Of a stretch of 63,174 nt of DNA, positions 18,227-26,294 are shown piece after piece. This stretch comes from Polaromonas sp. UBA5171 (GTDB lineage Bacteria > Pseudomonadota > Gammaproteobacteria > Burkholderiales > Burkholderiaceae_C), in the NCBI GenBank assembly GCA_002413395.1, contig DHWX01000009.1:1-63174 (forward strand), given 5' to 3'. The notes beneath the pieces are model-generated. The model was not told the origin of the DNA. It ran no database searches and worked only from the letters and a program-made list of their open reading frames with translations. A program made the translations under genes and the position numbers. Within the stretch, counting starts at the first letter, position 1. Each line of letters opens with the position of its first letter.

Positions 18227-19016
18227 TCACCCATGGGCGGGCACACCGAGCAGCGCACGCACAGAGCGTTCGCTGGCGCTGGCCGGGGCCGCCACGAGCC
18301 CGGGCAGCAGCCGCTGCGCGATCTCGCGTCCAACACCACGTCGCACGTCAACTTCGCGCGCGACCTGGCCATGTTCGATGACGAAGGCCACATCGGCCAG
18401 CGCCAGCACATCGTCGATATCGTGCGTGATCATTACGATTGGCGTTTGCCAGCGTGCGCGCACCTGCGCCAGCTCACTGCGCAGCTCTTGCCGCAGCATC
18501 GGGTTGAGTGCAGCAAACGGCTCGTCCAGCAATAGCACGGCCGGTTCGCAAACCAGCGCCCGCGCCAGCGCGACGCGCTGCTGCTGGCCGCCAGAGAGCG
18601 CAGCCGGCCGGCTGTGCGCCAGGGCTGACAGGCCAAAGTTCTCCAGCAGACCATCGACGCGCGCTGCATCACCGGGAGACAGGCGCCGACGCCACCAGTT
18701 TGTCATCCCGAATGCGACGTTGTCGCGCACGCTCAGGTGCGGAAACAGCGCGTAATTCTGGAACAGGTAGCCCACGCCGCGCTCGGCTGTCGGAAGGTCA
18801 ATGCCCAGGTTCGCGTCATACAGCGTGCGTCCGCCGATGCGTACATGCCCGGCCGTGGGACGCAGCAGCCCGGCGATGGACTGCAGCGTGAGCGACTTGC
18901 CCGCACCCGAAGGCCCATAGAGCGCCACCACCGGTGCATCGGTGGCAAAGCGCACTGCCAGGGCGAAGTGGCGCGTGCCGTCCGTGACCGAGGTGTTCAG
19001 GTCGATATCGATCATC
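18227..19016 (-). CDS. modC: Molybdate ABC transporter ATP-binding protein ModC
   Basis: Cytoplasmic ATPase of the molybdate importer. Start taken at ATG 19016 (MIDIDLNTS); the longer frame to 19117 runs through an intergenic palindrome and is unlikely to be coding. Seen: Walker A GPSGAGKSLTLQSIAGLLRP, the Q-loop LFQNYALFP, the signature LSGGQQQRVALARAL, Walker B VLLLDEPFAAL and switch histidine MITHDIDD. The protein is about 262 residues and lacks a full C-terminal TOBE (MopB) regulatory domain, being shorter than E. coli ModC (352). It follows modB and modA in the same operon. Confidence 0.9.
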
Positions 19017-19029
19017 GGGTCGCCCAGTC

Positions 19030-19105
19030 GCCGCCGGGCCGTCCCAAAGCGACTGCGGCCCCTTCGGGGGGGCAGCGCAGTACACGAAGTGACATGCGTG
19101 GGGGC
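19030..19105. repeat. Comamonadaceae-type intergenic palindromic element
   Basis: Between modA and modC lies a G/C-rich element with CCCCTTCGGGGGG hairpin at about 19059-19072, flanked by GCAGCGCAGTACACGAAGTGAC. Similar CCCTTCGGGGG-GCAGCG-ACGAAGTGAC elements are scattered between genes in Comamonadaceae genomes (recalled pattern, not searched). It may weaken or stabilise the modBA transcript upstream of modC. Confidence 0.45.
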
Positions 19106-19113
19106 CATGTCAG

Positions 19114-19869
19114 TCAAGGCTTGCCAAAGCCATGCTTTGCCAGCACCTCCAGCGCCGGTGGCGTCGACAGGAAGGCAATAAAGTCCCCGGCCAGTGCTTT
19201 GTTGCGGCTGTCACTGACCACAACCACCGGATAGCTCACCGGCGTGTGGCCCTCAACGGTGAGTGCGATCTTGACCTTGTTGCCGCCGATGGCCGCGTCA
19301 GTCCGGTAAACGAAGCCCGCGTCGGCCTCGCCGCGCGCCACATAGTCCAGCACCTGGCGCACGCTGTCGGCGAACACAAATTTGGGCTCCAGCGTGGACC
19401 ACAGCCTGGCCGCGTCGAGCGACTCCCTGGTGTAGCGGCCGACCGGCACGACGGCGGTCTTGCCAACCGCGATGCGTTTGACGCTGGGGGAGGCTAAATC
19501 AGCCAGTGTGCGGACGTCCAGCCCGCTCTGTGCCGATATCACCAGCACCACGGTATTGCGTGCGAAGTCGCGCTTGGTATCGGCATCCAGCAATTTCTGC
19601 TCGATGCCGCGCGTGACGGTAACCTGGTCGGCACTGGCGAGTACGTCCACCGGCGCGCCTTGGGCGATTTGCTGGAGCAATACACCTGAGGCCGCGAAGT
19701 TGAAGCGCAGCGTGACGCCCGGCTTGCCCGTCTCGAATTTTGGCGCCAGCTCGCTGAACGCATTGGTCAGGCTGGCGGCGGCCGCGACCGTGAGCTGCTG
19801 CGCGCTGGCCAGCAGGGGCAGTGCCGCGACCAGAACAGAGCCGAGGAAACAGGTGAAACGCATGAGCAT
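19114..19869 (-). CDS. modA: Periplasmic molybdate-binding protein ModA
   Basis: Substrate-binding protein of the molybdate ABC importer, 251 residues with a signal peptide of about 23 residues (FLGSVLVAALPLLASAQQ). Seen: LTVAAAASLTNAFSEL, then FNFAASGVLLQQIAQGAPVDVLASAD (the Ser and backbone positions that bind the oxyanion), VVPVGRYTRESL, ARGEADAGFVYRTDA and SYPVVVVSDSRNKALA. ATG 19869 has GGAG with 7-base spacing. Second gene of modBAC. Confidence 0.92.
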   Translation of the reverse strand: MLMRFTCFLGSVLVAALPLLASAQQLTVAAAASLTNAFSELAPKFETGKPGVTLRFNFAASGVLLQQIAQGAPVDVLASADQVTVTRGIEQKLLDADTKRDFARNTVVLVISAQSGLDVRTLADLASPSVKRIAVGKTAVVPVGRYTRESLDAARLWSTLEPKFVFADSVRQVLDYVARGEADAGFVYRTDAAIGGNKVKIALTVEGHTPVSYPVVVVSDSRNKALAGDFIAFLSTPPALEVLAKHGFGKP

Positions 19870-19887
19870 AAAGTGACTCCTGAAGGG

Positions 19888-20562
19888 TCAGCGAAGGGAT
19901 AAAAATCGGCTGGACGCGACAAGTATCGCGATCGAGATGACGGAAGTGACCAGCACGAGCAGCAACGCGGTATCGTCCTGGCCGGCCTGCACGGCGTCAT
20001 AGATCGCCATCGAGAGAGTCTGGGTCTGGTGCGGAATCGACCCTGCCACCATCAACGAAGCCCCGAACTCACCCATGGCACGCGCAAACGCCAGCACGGT
20101 GCCGGCCAGGATACCGGGCCAGGCCAGTGGCAGCGTGACGCGCACGAAGACACTCCAGGGCGACTGGCGTAGCGTGCGCGCGGCAGACTCCAGCGTGCGG
20201 TCAACTCCGGTGAAAGCAGCGCTGGCCGATTTGAGTACCAAGGGCAGCGCCACCACGGCCGATGCCACGACCGCCCCATGCCAGTTGAAGATGATGGTGT
20301 AGTCGAAATGCTCGCGCAGCCACGCGCCAACTGGGCTGCGCCGCCCGGCGAGCACCAGGATGCCGTAACCGATCACCGTGGGCGGCAACACCAGGGGCAG
20401 CATGCAGACCGCTTCCAGCGCCATGCTGCCCGGAAAGCTCCGGCGCACGAACAGCCAGCCCAGGGCCACACCGGCCACCAGCGCCAGCAAGGTGGCTACG
20501 CTGGCAACCTGAAGCGACAGGATCAGCGGCGAGCCGTCAAAGTTGAGTAGTGAGTCCGACAT
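19888..20562 (-). CDS. modB: Molybdate ABC transporter permease ModB
   Basis: Inner-membrane channel of the molybdate importer. Start taken at ATG 20562 (MSDSLLNFDGSPLILSLQV), giving 224 residues with five hydrophobic helices. The permease EAA loop is ESAARTLRQSPWSVFVRVTLPLAWPG; the phrase PLVLPPTVIGYGILVL is typical of ModB/CysT-like permeases. It is the first gene of a modB-A-C operon, an order different from the commoner modABC, and lies just behind a sigma-54 promoter at 20607-20621. Confidence 0.92.
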   Translation of the reverse strand: MSDSLLNFDGSPLILSLQVASVATLLALVAGVALGWLFVRRSFPGSMALEAVCMLPLVLPPTVIGYGILVLAGRRSPVGAWLREHFDYTIIFNWHGAVVASAVVALPLVLKSASAAFTGVDRTLESAARTLRQSPWSVFVRVTLPLAWPGILAGTVLAFARAMGEFGASLMVAGSIPHQTQTLSMAIYDAVQAGQDDTALLLVLVTSVISIAILVASSRFLSLR

Positions 20563-20606
20563 GATTGCGACATTCCTGACGTAGTGGGCTACATAAGGCT
20601 GTCTCA

Positions 20607-20621
20607 GCAATATGCGGGCCA
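20607..20621 (-). promoter_or_regulatory. Sigma-54 (-24/-12) promoter of modBAC
   Basis: On the minus strand the sequence is TGGCCCGCATATTGC, a near-consensus TGGCACG-N4-TTGC element with GG and GC exactly 10 bases apart and a single mismatch at the -24 box. Expected start of transcription is near 20595, about 33 bases before modB. No perfect TGT-N10-ACA NifA site was seen upstream (it would lie within nifQ), so the activator is inferred to be NifA from context. Confidence 0.6.
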
Positions 20622-20694
20622 GAATGAAGTCAGGGCAGGAATTTCTGACGCCGTTCAAGTTCGGCCTGGGGCTCCAGTGATGGTGTGTTTTGGT

Positions 20695-21114
20695 TCAGTG
20701 CGGCGCAACAGCAGACGCCACTTCGGGGCCGAAGCACAGGCCATGATCGGAGCAGACGCTGCAACTCGGCGCCTTGCATATGAGCAGATCTGCGCGCAGG
20801 CACAACTGCTTGTAGAAGAACTTCTTCCACTTCATGTTGTGCGTGTTCCGGGCGGCGAGGCGCGGAAACCAGTGGTCAATCAGCACGGAGAGTTCGAGCC
20901 GAGAAGGCAGTCCAAGGTCTTGCCACAAATGGTTGTCCCCCAAGCTGGCACAGGCGATGGCCCAGGCCACCTGGTCCACTGCTGCGGCAGAACCAGCGGC
21001 AGGATCGGCATGGTCGCGCAGCAGCCCTAGTAAATCCTCGATTTCGTCACGCCGGGTTGCCATGCGCTCGGCCAGTGCATGCCAGTCGGGTGAAAGCACA
21101 GCGTGCGCATCCAT
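20695..21114 (-). CDS. nifQ: NifQ, molybdenum donor for FeMo-cofactor
   Basis: A 139-residue NifQ protein. The C-terminal Mo-Fe-S cluster-binding motif is seen as CKAPSCSVCSDHGLCFG (C-x4-C-x2-C-x5-C), preceded by the family phrase NTHNMKWKKFFYKQLC. NifQ passes molybdenum to the NifE/N-NifH complex. It is somewhat shorter than many NifQ proteins at the N-terminus but the ATG at 21114 is well placed, 7 bases after the stop of fdxB. Last gene of the nifE operon, followed by modBAC, so molybdenum import and delivery genes are adjacent. Confidence 0.92.
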   Translation of the reverse strand: MDAHAVLSPDWHALAERMATRRDEIEDLLGLLRDHADPAAGSAAAVDQVAWAIACASLGDNHLWQDLGLPSRLELSVLIDHWFPRLAARNTHNMKWKKFFYKQLCLRADLLICKAPSCSVCSDHGLCFGPEVASAVAPH

Positions 21115-21120
21115 GAGGGC

Positions 21121-21432
21121 TCACACCAGCACAGCCGCATGGCTGTAGCACTTTTTCGGGCAAATCCTGGAACAGGCCATGCAGCCAATGCACAGCTCCT
21201 GGTGGGCAATCGTCATGATTTTCTTTTCGTATTCCTCCTCGTCATTTTCATCGTCCAGGTCCACGCGAATACGCTCGCCGTCCTCATTCAGGCCAACGAG
21301 TTCGAGCACGCCGCGCCCGCAGACCTTGAAACAGCGGCCGCAACCGATGCATTTTTTCTCATCCAGGGTGGCAACAAAGGCCGGGGTCCAGGTGGCACCG
21401 CTGGGCAGGGTGACGTTAAAAGTAGTGCTCAT
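21121..21432 (-). CDS. fdxB: Ferredoxin III, nif-specific (FdxB type)
   Basis: A 103-residue ferredoxin with two 4Fe-4S motifs: CIGCGRCFKVCGRGV and CIGCMACSRICPKKC, separated by an acidic insertion DLDDENDEEEYEKK. This is the layout of the nif-specific ferredoxin III (FdxB) family, which in diazotrophs is encoded near nifQ and nifX. It may supply electrons for FeMo-cofactor synthesis or to nitrogenase. Lies between the REP-like element and nifQ. Confidence 0.92.
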   Translation of the reverse strand: MSTTFNVTLPSGATWTPAFVATLDEKKCIGCGRCFKVCGRGVLELVGLNEDGERIRVDLDDENDEEEYEKKIMTIAHQELCIGCMACSRICPKKCYSHAAVLV

Positions 21433-21448
21433 GACATTCCCTAATCAG

Positions 21449-21500
21449 TTGAGGACAGAGCTGGCTCGCTTCGCGTAGCTGCGGTCAGTCCCGCAAAATC
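21449..21500. repeat. REP-like palindromic element, copy A
   Basis: Begins TTGAGGACAGAGCTGGCTCG and ends GCGGTCAGTCCCGCAAAAT; the outer arms GGACAGA and TC(A/T)GTCC form an inverted repeat with AGCTGG/CGTAGCT inside. Closely related copies lie at 47757-47810, 47833-47882 and 56430-56484. This copy separates fdxB from the CCE_0567-type gene within the nifE operon. Confidence 0.7.
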
Positions 21501-21698
21501 TCATGAAGCTGCGGCGGCTAGTTTGCGCGCGTCCATCAGCGCGGCATGGGCTTCGTGACAGCGCTGGGCGATTTCCAGAATTTTTTCCCAGTGGGTGGGC
21601 AACTCCTCGGACAGGTCGTGCAGGTCCATCTTGGCCTGCGTGGCCCGCGCGTTGAGTTTCTTCAGGCGTGCCTTGACCTCGTCGGTGTCAAGGCTCAT
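21501..21698 (-). CDS. CCE_0567-type (DUF683) nif-associated small protein
   Basis: Start chosen at ATG 21698 (MSLDTDEVKARL); the longer open frame is not family-like. The 65-residue helical protein has LKKLNARATQAKMDLHDLSE and AQRCHEAHAALMDARKLA, which are features of the DUF683 family found beside nifX in many diazotrophs, members of which form helical hairpins with a metal-binding Cys/His. Role in nitrogen fixation is unproven. Three bases after the DUF269 gene. Confidence 0.85.
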   Translation of the reverse strand: MSLDTDEVKARLKKLNARATQAKMDLHDLSEELPTHWEKILEIAQRCHEAHAALMDARKLAAAAS

Positions 21699-21700
21699 GG

Positions 21701-22195
21701 TCAGGCTCCATATTGCGCAACGGCCGGGTAGCTGCGGATCATGCTGATCGCCTCTTCCAGGCACTTGCTGCCGACTTCGGCCAGCTTGGCCAGCGACGGA
21801 AAGCCAAAACGGTGTACATCGCGCAGCTGCTTGTTGACCACCACCAGTCGGCCAGCGATCAAGACCATGCGACCGAAACCTTCATGGCTCATCTTCATCA
21901 TCGGCGACACCATCTGCCCGGTTTCACGCTCGATGGCGACGGCAATCGCGTTGTAGAAAATCTCCAGATACCACAGCGTCTCGGGGTCCGGGTCGCCCAG
22001 CATCGGTAACGCTCGCCGCTCCTCGGGCGTGTGGATGTAGGGCTTCAGCAATTGCAGGTCGCTTTTGCCTTCCCAAGTACCATGGATGTCCTGCGCACGC
22101 AGTTGCTTGACGAGCTGCTGTACAAAATGGGTTGCGAGACAGGACTCGTCGCTGATGAATTCAGCAACAGTGTCAATGGCCGCCAGTTCAGTCAT
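21701..22195 (-). CDS. NifX-associated protein (DUF269)
   Basis: A 164-residue protein of the DUF269 family, nearly always encoded beside nifX. Seen: FVQQLVKQLRAQDIHGTWEG, KPYIHTPEERRALP, GDPDPETLWYLEIFYNAIAV and RMVLIAGRLVVVNKQLRDVHRFGF. Full family length. Its biochemical role is not known, but the location implies FeMo-cofactor assembly. Its ATG overlaps the nifX stop (ATGA). Confidence 0.9.
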   Translation of the reverse strand: MTELAAIDTVAEFISDESCLATHFVQQLVKQLRAQDIHGTWEGKSDLQLLKPYIHTPEERRALPMLGDPDPETLWYLEIFYNAIAVAIERETGQMVSPMMKMSHEGFGRMVLIAGRLVVVNKQLRDVHRFGFPSLAKLAEVGSKCLEEAISMIRSYPAVAQYGA

Positions 22196-22602
22196 GGTGT
22201 TACCTCGTCGTCTTCAAACTCATAAGAACGTTCTCCATCCTTGGCCAGCGCCTTGCGCAGCCAGGGCGGTGGCGTGCCCTTGAGCACGGCCTGCAGCTTG
22301 TCCAGGATCACCGTAATCGACTCGGACTGCGGCACCTTGACGGGATGAATTTTCATGGCCACCACGCGCGCTGCGGCAGAGCCGCCGATGGCGGCCACAT
22401 AGAGGATGGCGCAGTCTTTGATCGCCTCCAATTTGGGGGTGATCTTGTTTTCATCGCCATCCTCCTCCAGCTTGTCGCCGAAGTCGAAACTCTCGACAAA
22501 GCGGTGCCCCTCGGGCGCGACGTCGTAGACGACGATGCTCTTGGCCCAGCCGAAGTGCGCATCGACGCGCTGCTGGTCCTGGGTGGTAAATGCGATCTTC
22601 AT
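22192..22602 (-). CDS. nifX: NifX, FeMo-cofactor carrier
   Basis: A 136-residue NifX, which holds NifB-co and VK-cluster intermediates between NifB, NifE/N and the apo-enzyme. Seen: KIAFTTQDQQRVDAHFGWAK at the start with the His of the DxHFG motif, AIKDCAILYVAAIGGSAAARV and the extended tail GTPPPWLRKAL. Starts 20 bases after nifN and overlaps the DUF269 gene. Confidence 0.92.
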   Translation of the reverse strand: MKIAFTTQDQQRVDAHFGWAKSIVVYDVAPEGHRFVESFDFGDKLEEDGDENKITPKLEAIKDCAILYVAAIGGSAAARVVAMKIHPVKVPQSESITVILDKLQAVLKGTPPPWLRKALAKDGERSYEFEDDEVTP

Positions 22603-22622
22603 AGGGACACTCCTTGGTTTAG

Positions 22623-24003
22623 TCAGGCACTGGCCGAAGCCAGAGTGGGTTCGGTGATGGTTGTGGCTGCGCGCCGGGCCTCGGGCGTCAGCGGCCAGTC
22701 GCCCGGATGGTGATGCGCAATCTGGTCGATCATGAGATTGGCGATCTCGAAAATCAGGTTCATGGTTCCGCGGTAGCCCACCATGCAGCGGTGCGCGTTG
22801 CCGATGCGGTCGAACGCCGGAAAGCCGACGCGAAAAAATGGTTTTTTCAGACGTTCCGCGGCCTGGCGGCCATGCGAATGCGTGATCAGCAGATCGCAGT
22901 CGGCGGCGCCGCGCTCCAGGTCTTCCAGGTCACCCAGCATCACCTGCTCGGCGGGCAGCAGCGCGTGCGCGGGGGACTTGGTGGTACTGATACAGCAGCG
23001 CAGCTCGGCACCCATCTCGTGCAAGAGACTGCCCACGGCCAGCAGCAAGTCAGGCTCGGCACCAATGGCCACCTTGACACCACCGGTGTAGAAATGGCCG
23101 TCGAGCATGGCGTCGTGCAACTGGCTGCGCTGGCGCCGGTATTTGGCGGGCACCGGGCGGCCCGATAGCTGCGCCAGCCGTTGCAGCAGCCGGTCATTGC
23201 ACTCCAGCCCGGTGAGCCGCTCAAATATTTCCAGCGGCGTGCCGGCAATCTCCTGCAGGGCCAGCGCGCCCTCACGCGTCTGCTCGCCCACGCCAATCGT
23301 CAGCGCCGATGCTCCTGCCGCGCGAATCTGTTCCAGCGTGGTGCCACCCAAGGTGGTGCCACGCCAATCAGGTGGAATGTGCCCATCGAGCGAACCCGAG
23401 ACATCCGGCAAAACAATGGCGCTCAGTCCAAAGGCCTCGATGATCTCGCGCAGCTCGTCAATATCAGCGGGTGACAAATGGCTGCCCGGCAGCAGCGTGA
23501 CCTGGTCCGCCTTTACCGGCAGCGGCTTGACCAGCGTGCGGACGATGGCCGTCACCGCATGCTTGTAGCCATCCTCAAACGCGCCCACGTAGTCGGGTGT
23601 GGAGACGTAGACGATCTCGGTATCCGCCAGCTCGGGCTTGCGCTTGCGCACGGTGACGATGTAGCCGTCCACATCATCGCCCTTGGTTTCGGTCAGGCCG
23701 GTGGAGCAAATGGCGATGATTTTTGGCGCGGCGCGCTTGCGGATGTTGATCAGCGCGGCCTCAACGTTGTCATACCCGCCGAGGATGGAAGTCACTTCGT
23801 TCATCGCCGTGGTTTGCAGTGGAATCGCCTCTTTGAAGTGGCGCACCAGCAGCACCAGACCAAACGAGGTGCAGCCCTGCGAGCCATGCATCACCGGCAT
23901 GCAGGCGTCCAGCCCGAGAAACGCGAGGGGTCGCACCCAAAGGCGCGCTCATCTTGAGCGGATTGACCGAACAAGCTTTTTTCGATTCAACAACGCGGGC
24001 CAT
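22623..24003 (-). pseudogene. nifN: nifN with a one-base frameshift near its start
   Basis: NifN pairs with NifE to form the scaffold on which FeMo-cofactor is completed. From ATG 24003 the frame reads KKACSVNPLKMSAPLGA, the conserved NifN opening with its cluster-type Cys, then runs out of frame; the other frame, open from GTG 23936, begins LAFLGLDACMPVMHGSQGC and continues normally to 22623 (437 residues). Removing one base from the GGGG run at 23927-23930 (CCCC on the coding strand) restores 459 residues, the usual length. The rest is clean: ICSTGLTETKGDD, NLIFEIANLMID. A real mutation would drop the conserved N-terminal Cys; a sequence error is at least as likely. Confidence 0.85.
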
Positions 24004-24005
24004 GT

Positions 24006-25445
24006 TTATGGACTCCCGCCAGGTAACACAGCACCCAGCGTTTTGCCGTCATCGCCCCAGGGCGCCGGAATGCGCACCTGCTGCCAGACCGGGTTGTAGA
24101 TCGCGCGGTCGATTTCACGCACCAGCTCAACCATACCTTCGTAGCCGCCGTAGGGGTGGTAACGCTCCTGGTTGATGTCCAGCCAGGGCATGCGTGCCTT
24201 CAGCGCCACGAACTGCGAGCGCCCGCCGGAGAGCATGATGTCGGCCCGGGCGTCGCGCAACATGTCGTACATCTGGCGCGGCGTCATGTTGTCGATCATG
24301 TGGGCGCTATTCTCGTCCGTCAGACCCATGATCTCCTTGATCTTTTCCTTGTCTTCGCGGGTGGATTTCTTGACGCTGGTGCCGACAATCTCCAGACCCG
24401 CCTCTTGCAGCGCAGCCACCACCGACCAGGACTTGACGCCACCCGTGATCAGCAGCGCACGCTTGCCCGTCAGGCGCGCCTTGTACTGCGCGATGCGTTT
24501 CCAGGCGCGCGCTTCCTCAACTTCAATCAGACGTTCGGTGCGCTCCAGCAGGTCGTCGGGTGCGCCTTGCTGCACCAGCAGCCTGGATATCTGGCGTAGC
24601 GTGTCGCTCATGTCGCCGATGCCGTAGAACGAGCCCTCGAAGTAAGGGATGCCCCAGCGCTGCTCCATTTTGGTCGCGATGTTGATCATCGACTTGGAGC
24701 AGACCATCATGTTCACTTTGGCCCGGTGCGCGCTGGCGATCTCGTTGTAGCGGCCGTCGCCCGCAATGCACGAGAGTATGCGGATGCCCAGGGCTTCCAG
24801 CAGCGGCTTGACCTGCCACAGCTCGCCGACCAGATTGTATTCACCGATGATGTTGATGTCGTAAGGCGTGGTGAATTCGGGCTCACGGGTGCCGATGACG
24901 TAATCGAGCAACGCCTCGGCGCCCAGCTTGTTGCCCAGGTTCTTGGGGCCGGCAAAGCCCGGCGCGTTGACCGGAATGACGGGCTTGCCAAACTTCTCGG
25001 AGGCGCGCTGGCACACGGCCTCGATGTCGTCACCCACCAGCGCGGTCACGCAGGTCTGGTAGACGAACACTGCCGGCGGGTCATACTTTTCAATGATCTC
25101 CCGGATGGACTTGAACAGACGCTTCTCACCGCCATAAATCACGTCCAGCTCGCTGATGTCGGTGGTGAAGCCGGTGCGGTAAAGCTGTGAGCCCGACGAG
25201 GCACTGTGCCGATTGTCCCAGGAGTTGCCCTCACAGGCGATGGGGCCGTGCACCAGGTGCGCCACATCGGCAATGGGCTGCAGCGCAATCTTGGCCCCAT
25301 CAAACGCGCAACCACCCGCGGCGGCGCCAGGGTTCAACTGCTTGGTGCAACCCTTCTTGCGTTCCTTCTCACTCTTGCCCTGGTTCTTGTCGCAGCCAGG
25401 CTCCTCGAACACGTCGGCGATTCTGGCCTTGAGCGAAGCTGACAT
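24006..25445 (-). CDS. nifE: NifE, FeMo-cofactor scaffold alpha subunit
   Basis: NifE, 479 residues, paralogue of NifD that with NifN converts NifB-co into FeMo-cofactor. Seen: Cys ligands in NPGAAAGGCAFDGAKIALQP, GPIACEGNSWDNR and VFVYQTCVTALVGDD; VNAPGFAGPKNLGNK; ISCIAGDGRYNEI; and the typical NifE segment MPRQ-like TPRQMYDML. First gene of its operon, three bases before nifN, behind a sigma-54 promoter at 25479-25493. Confidence 0.95.
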   Translation of the reverse strand: MSASLKARIADVFEEPGCDKNQGKSEKERKKGCTKQLNPGAAAGGCAFDGAKIALQPIADVAHLVHGPIACEGNSWDNRHSASSGSQLYRTGFTTDISELDVIYGGEKRLFKSIREIIEKYDPPAVFVYQTCVTALVGDDIEAVCQRASEKFGKPVIPVNAPGFAGPKNLGNKLGAEALLDYVIGTREPEFTTPYDINIIGEYNLVGELWQVKPLLEALGIRILSCIAGDGRYNEIASAHRAKVNMMVCSKSMINIATKMEQRWGIPYFEGSFYGIGDMSDTLRQISRLLVQQGAPDDLLERTERLIEVEEARAWKRIAQYKARLTGKRALLITGGVKSWSVVAALQEAGLEIVGTSVKKSTREDKEKIKEIMGLTDENSAHMIDNMTPRQMYDMLRDARADIMLSGGRSQFVALKARMPWLDINQERYHPYGGYEGMVELVREIDRAIYNPVWQQVRIPAPWGDDGKTLGAVLPGGSP

Positions 25446-25478
25446 GAAAGACTCCTAAGGGTGGATGGAGCTTTCACA

Positions 25479-25493
25479 GCAATTTGGATGCCA
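25479..25493 (-). promoter_or_regulatory. Sigma-54 (-24/-12) promoter of the nifE operon
   Basis: The minus strand reads TGGCATCCAAATTGC: GG and GC are exactly 10 bases apart and the TTGC box is perfect. Transcription would start near 25468, about 23 bases before nifE. No perfect TGT-N10-ACA NifA site was found in the 300 bases upstream; only a direct repeat TTGCGACA (about 25573 and 25587) lies at the usual distance. Confidence 0.6.
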
Positions 25494-25794
25494 GGGCGAA
25501 AAACCGCTCTTTAGCCACTTTATTGCGCCTTGTGGCCGCTGGCGGCGCCGAACTTTGGCAGGTTTGAAGGAATTGCGACAAAGCGCTTGCGACACAAGGG
25601 TTTATGCTGGGCGTTCAGGTGACCCGCCCGCCGTCAGGCCAAGCGCTCAATATTTGAGTGCGAACAGGCAGTCAGATGGAAACCGTCAAGGACTGTTTCA
25701 GACTGGGAAGCGACATTCGGCTTTCCGAACTGATCGCTCCAAACCAGCCGTTGGCATTGACAGACCGAAGGTCAGCAATGTGGCAATGATTTCG
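25494..25794. other. Gene-free stretch upstream of nifE
   Basis: About 300 bases separate the nifE promoter from the DUF2844 remnant. No coding sequence is recognised. The only structure noticed is the TTGCGACA direct repeat about 85-100 bases upstream of the promoter, which might be an imperfect activator site. Confidence 0.4.
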
Positions 25795-26112
25795 TCAACC
25801 GGGGCACCGGCCATCGACCAACAGCGGGTATTCGGGGTTGCTGCTCAGTAACGGCCATTCGCCGAACCGAAGTTTCCATTGCGGTCGTTCAGCCCGAGAA
25901 AGCTGAACCTCATGAAGCGTGTAAAGACTTGACCGCACGGTTGGCGTAGCTGCAAGCATTCTTGCGCCCGCCGCCAGGGTCGAAGTTGAGGATGCCGTGA
26001 GCACTGAGGGTGCTTGTCCAAGAGTAGCCATTACCTCACCCGTGCTGGCCGCCAGCACCAGGCCGAGCAGCAGCATTCGAATCGTATCGGCACAGAAATT
26101 CAGGTCAATCAT
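25795..26112 (-). pseudogene. Truncated DUF2844-family exported protein
   Basis: The 105-residue frame begins with a signal peptide (IRMLLLGLVLAASTGEVMA) and ATLGQAPSVLTASSTS, then SLYTLHEVQL, which is the first half of DUF2844 proteins of betaproteobacteria. At this point the family continues with a GTxVREY segment, but here the frame passes into unrelated residues and stops. The second half is missing, so it is probably a truncated gene. DUF3443, the usual partner, is absent. Confidence 0.5.
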
Positions 26113-26294
26113 TTGTCATCCATCACTGGCCGCCCTGGCGATGCAGCAACACCGTGACGGCGATGATGGTATATGCGTCAAAATCAGCGCCGCCATGGCG
26201 TAACCCCTTCATCGTAGAGCGAAGACGCGGGGAAACAGGAACGCACCCATTGGTTGCCGTCTCCTTGGTCCCAGCCATGGTGCTCCTTGCATCC

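Noticed and set aside
20563..20640. A ModE-type operator upstream of modB
   Set aside because: The GCATAT and TATGTAGC pieces do not form the expected palindrome; the sigma-54 promoter explains the sequence better.
25560..25600. NifA site for nifE in the TTGCGACA repeat
   Set aside because: No TGT-N10-ACA can be made from either strand; kept only as a remark on the nifE promoter.
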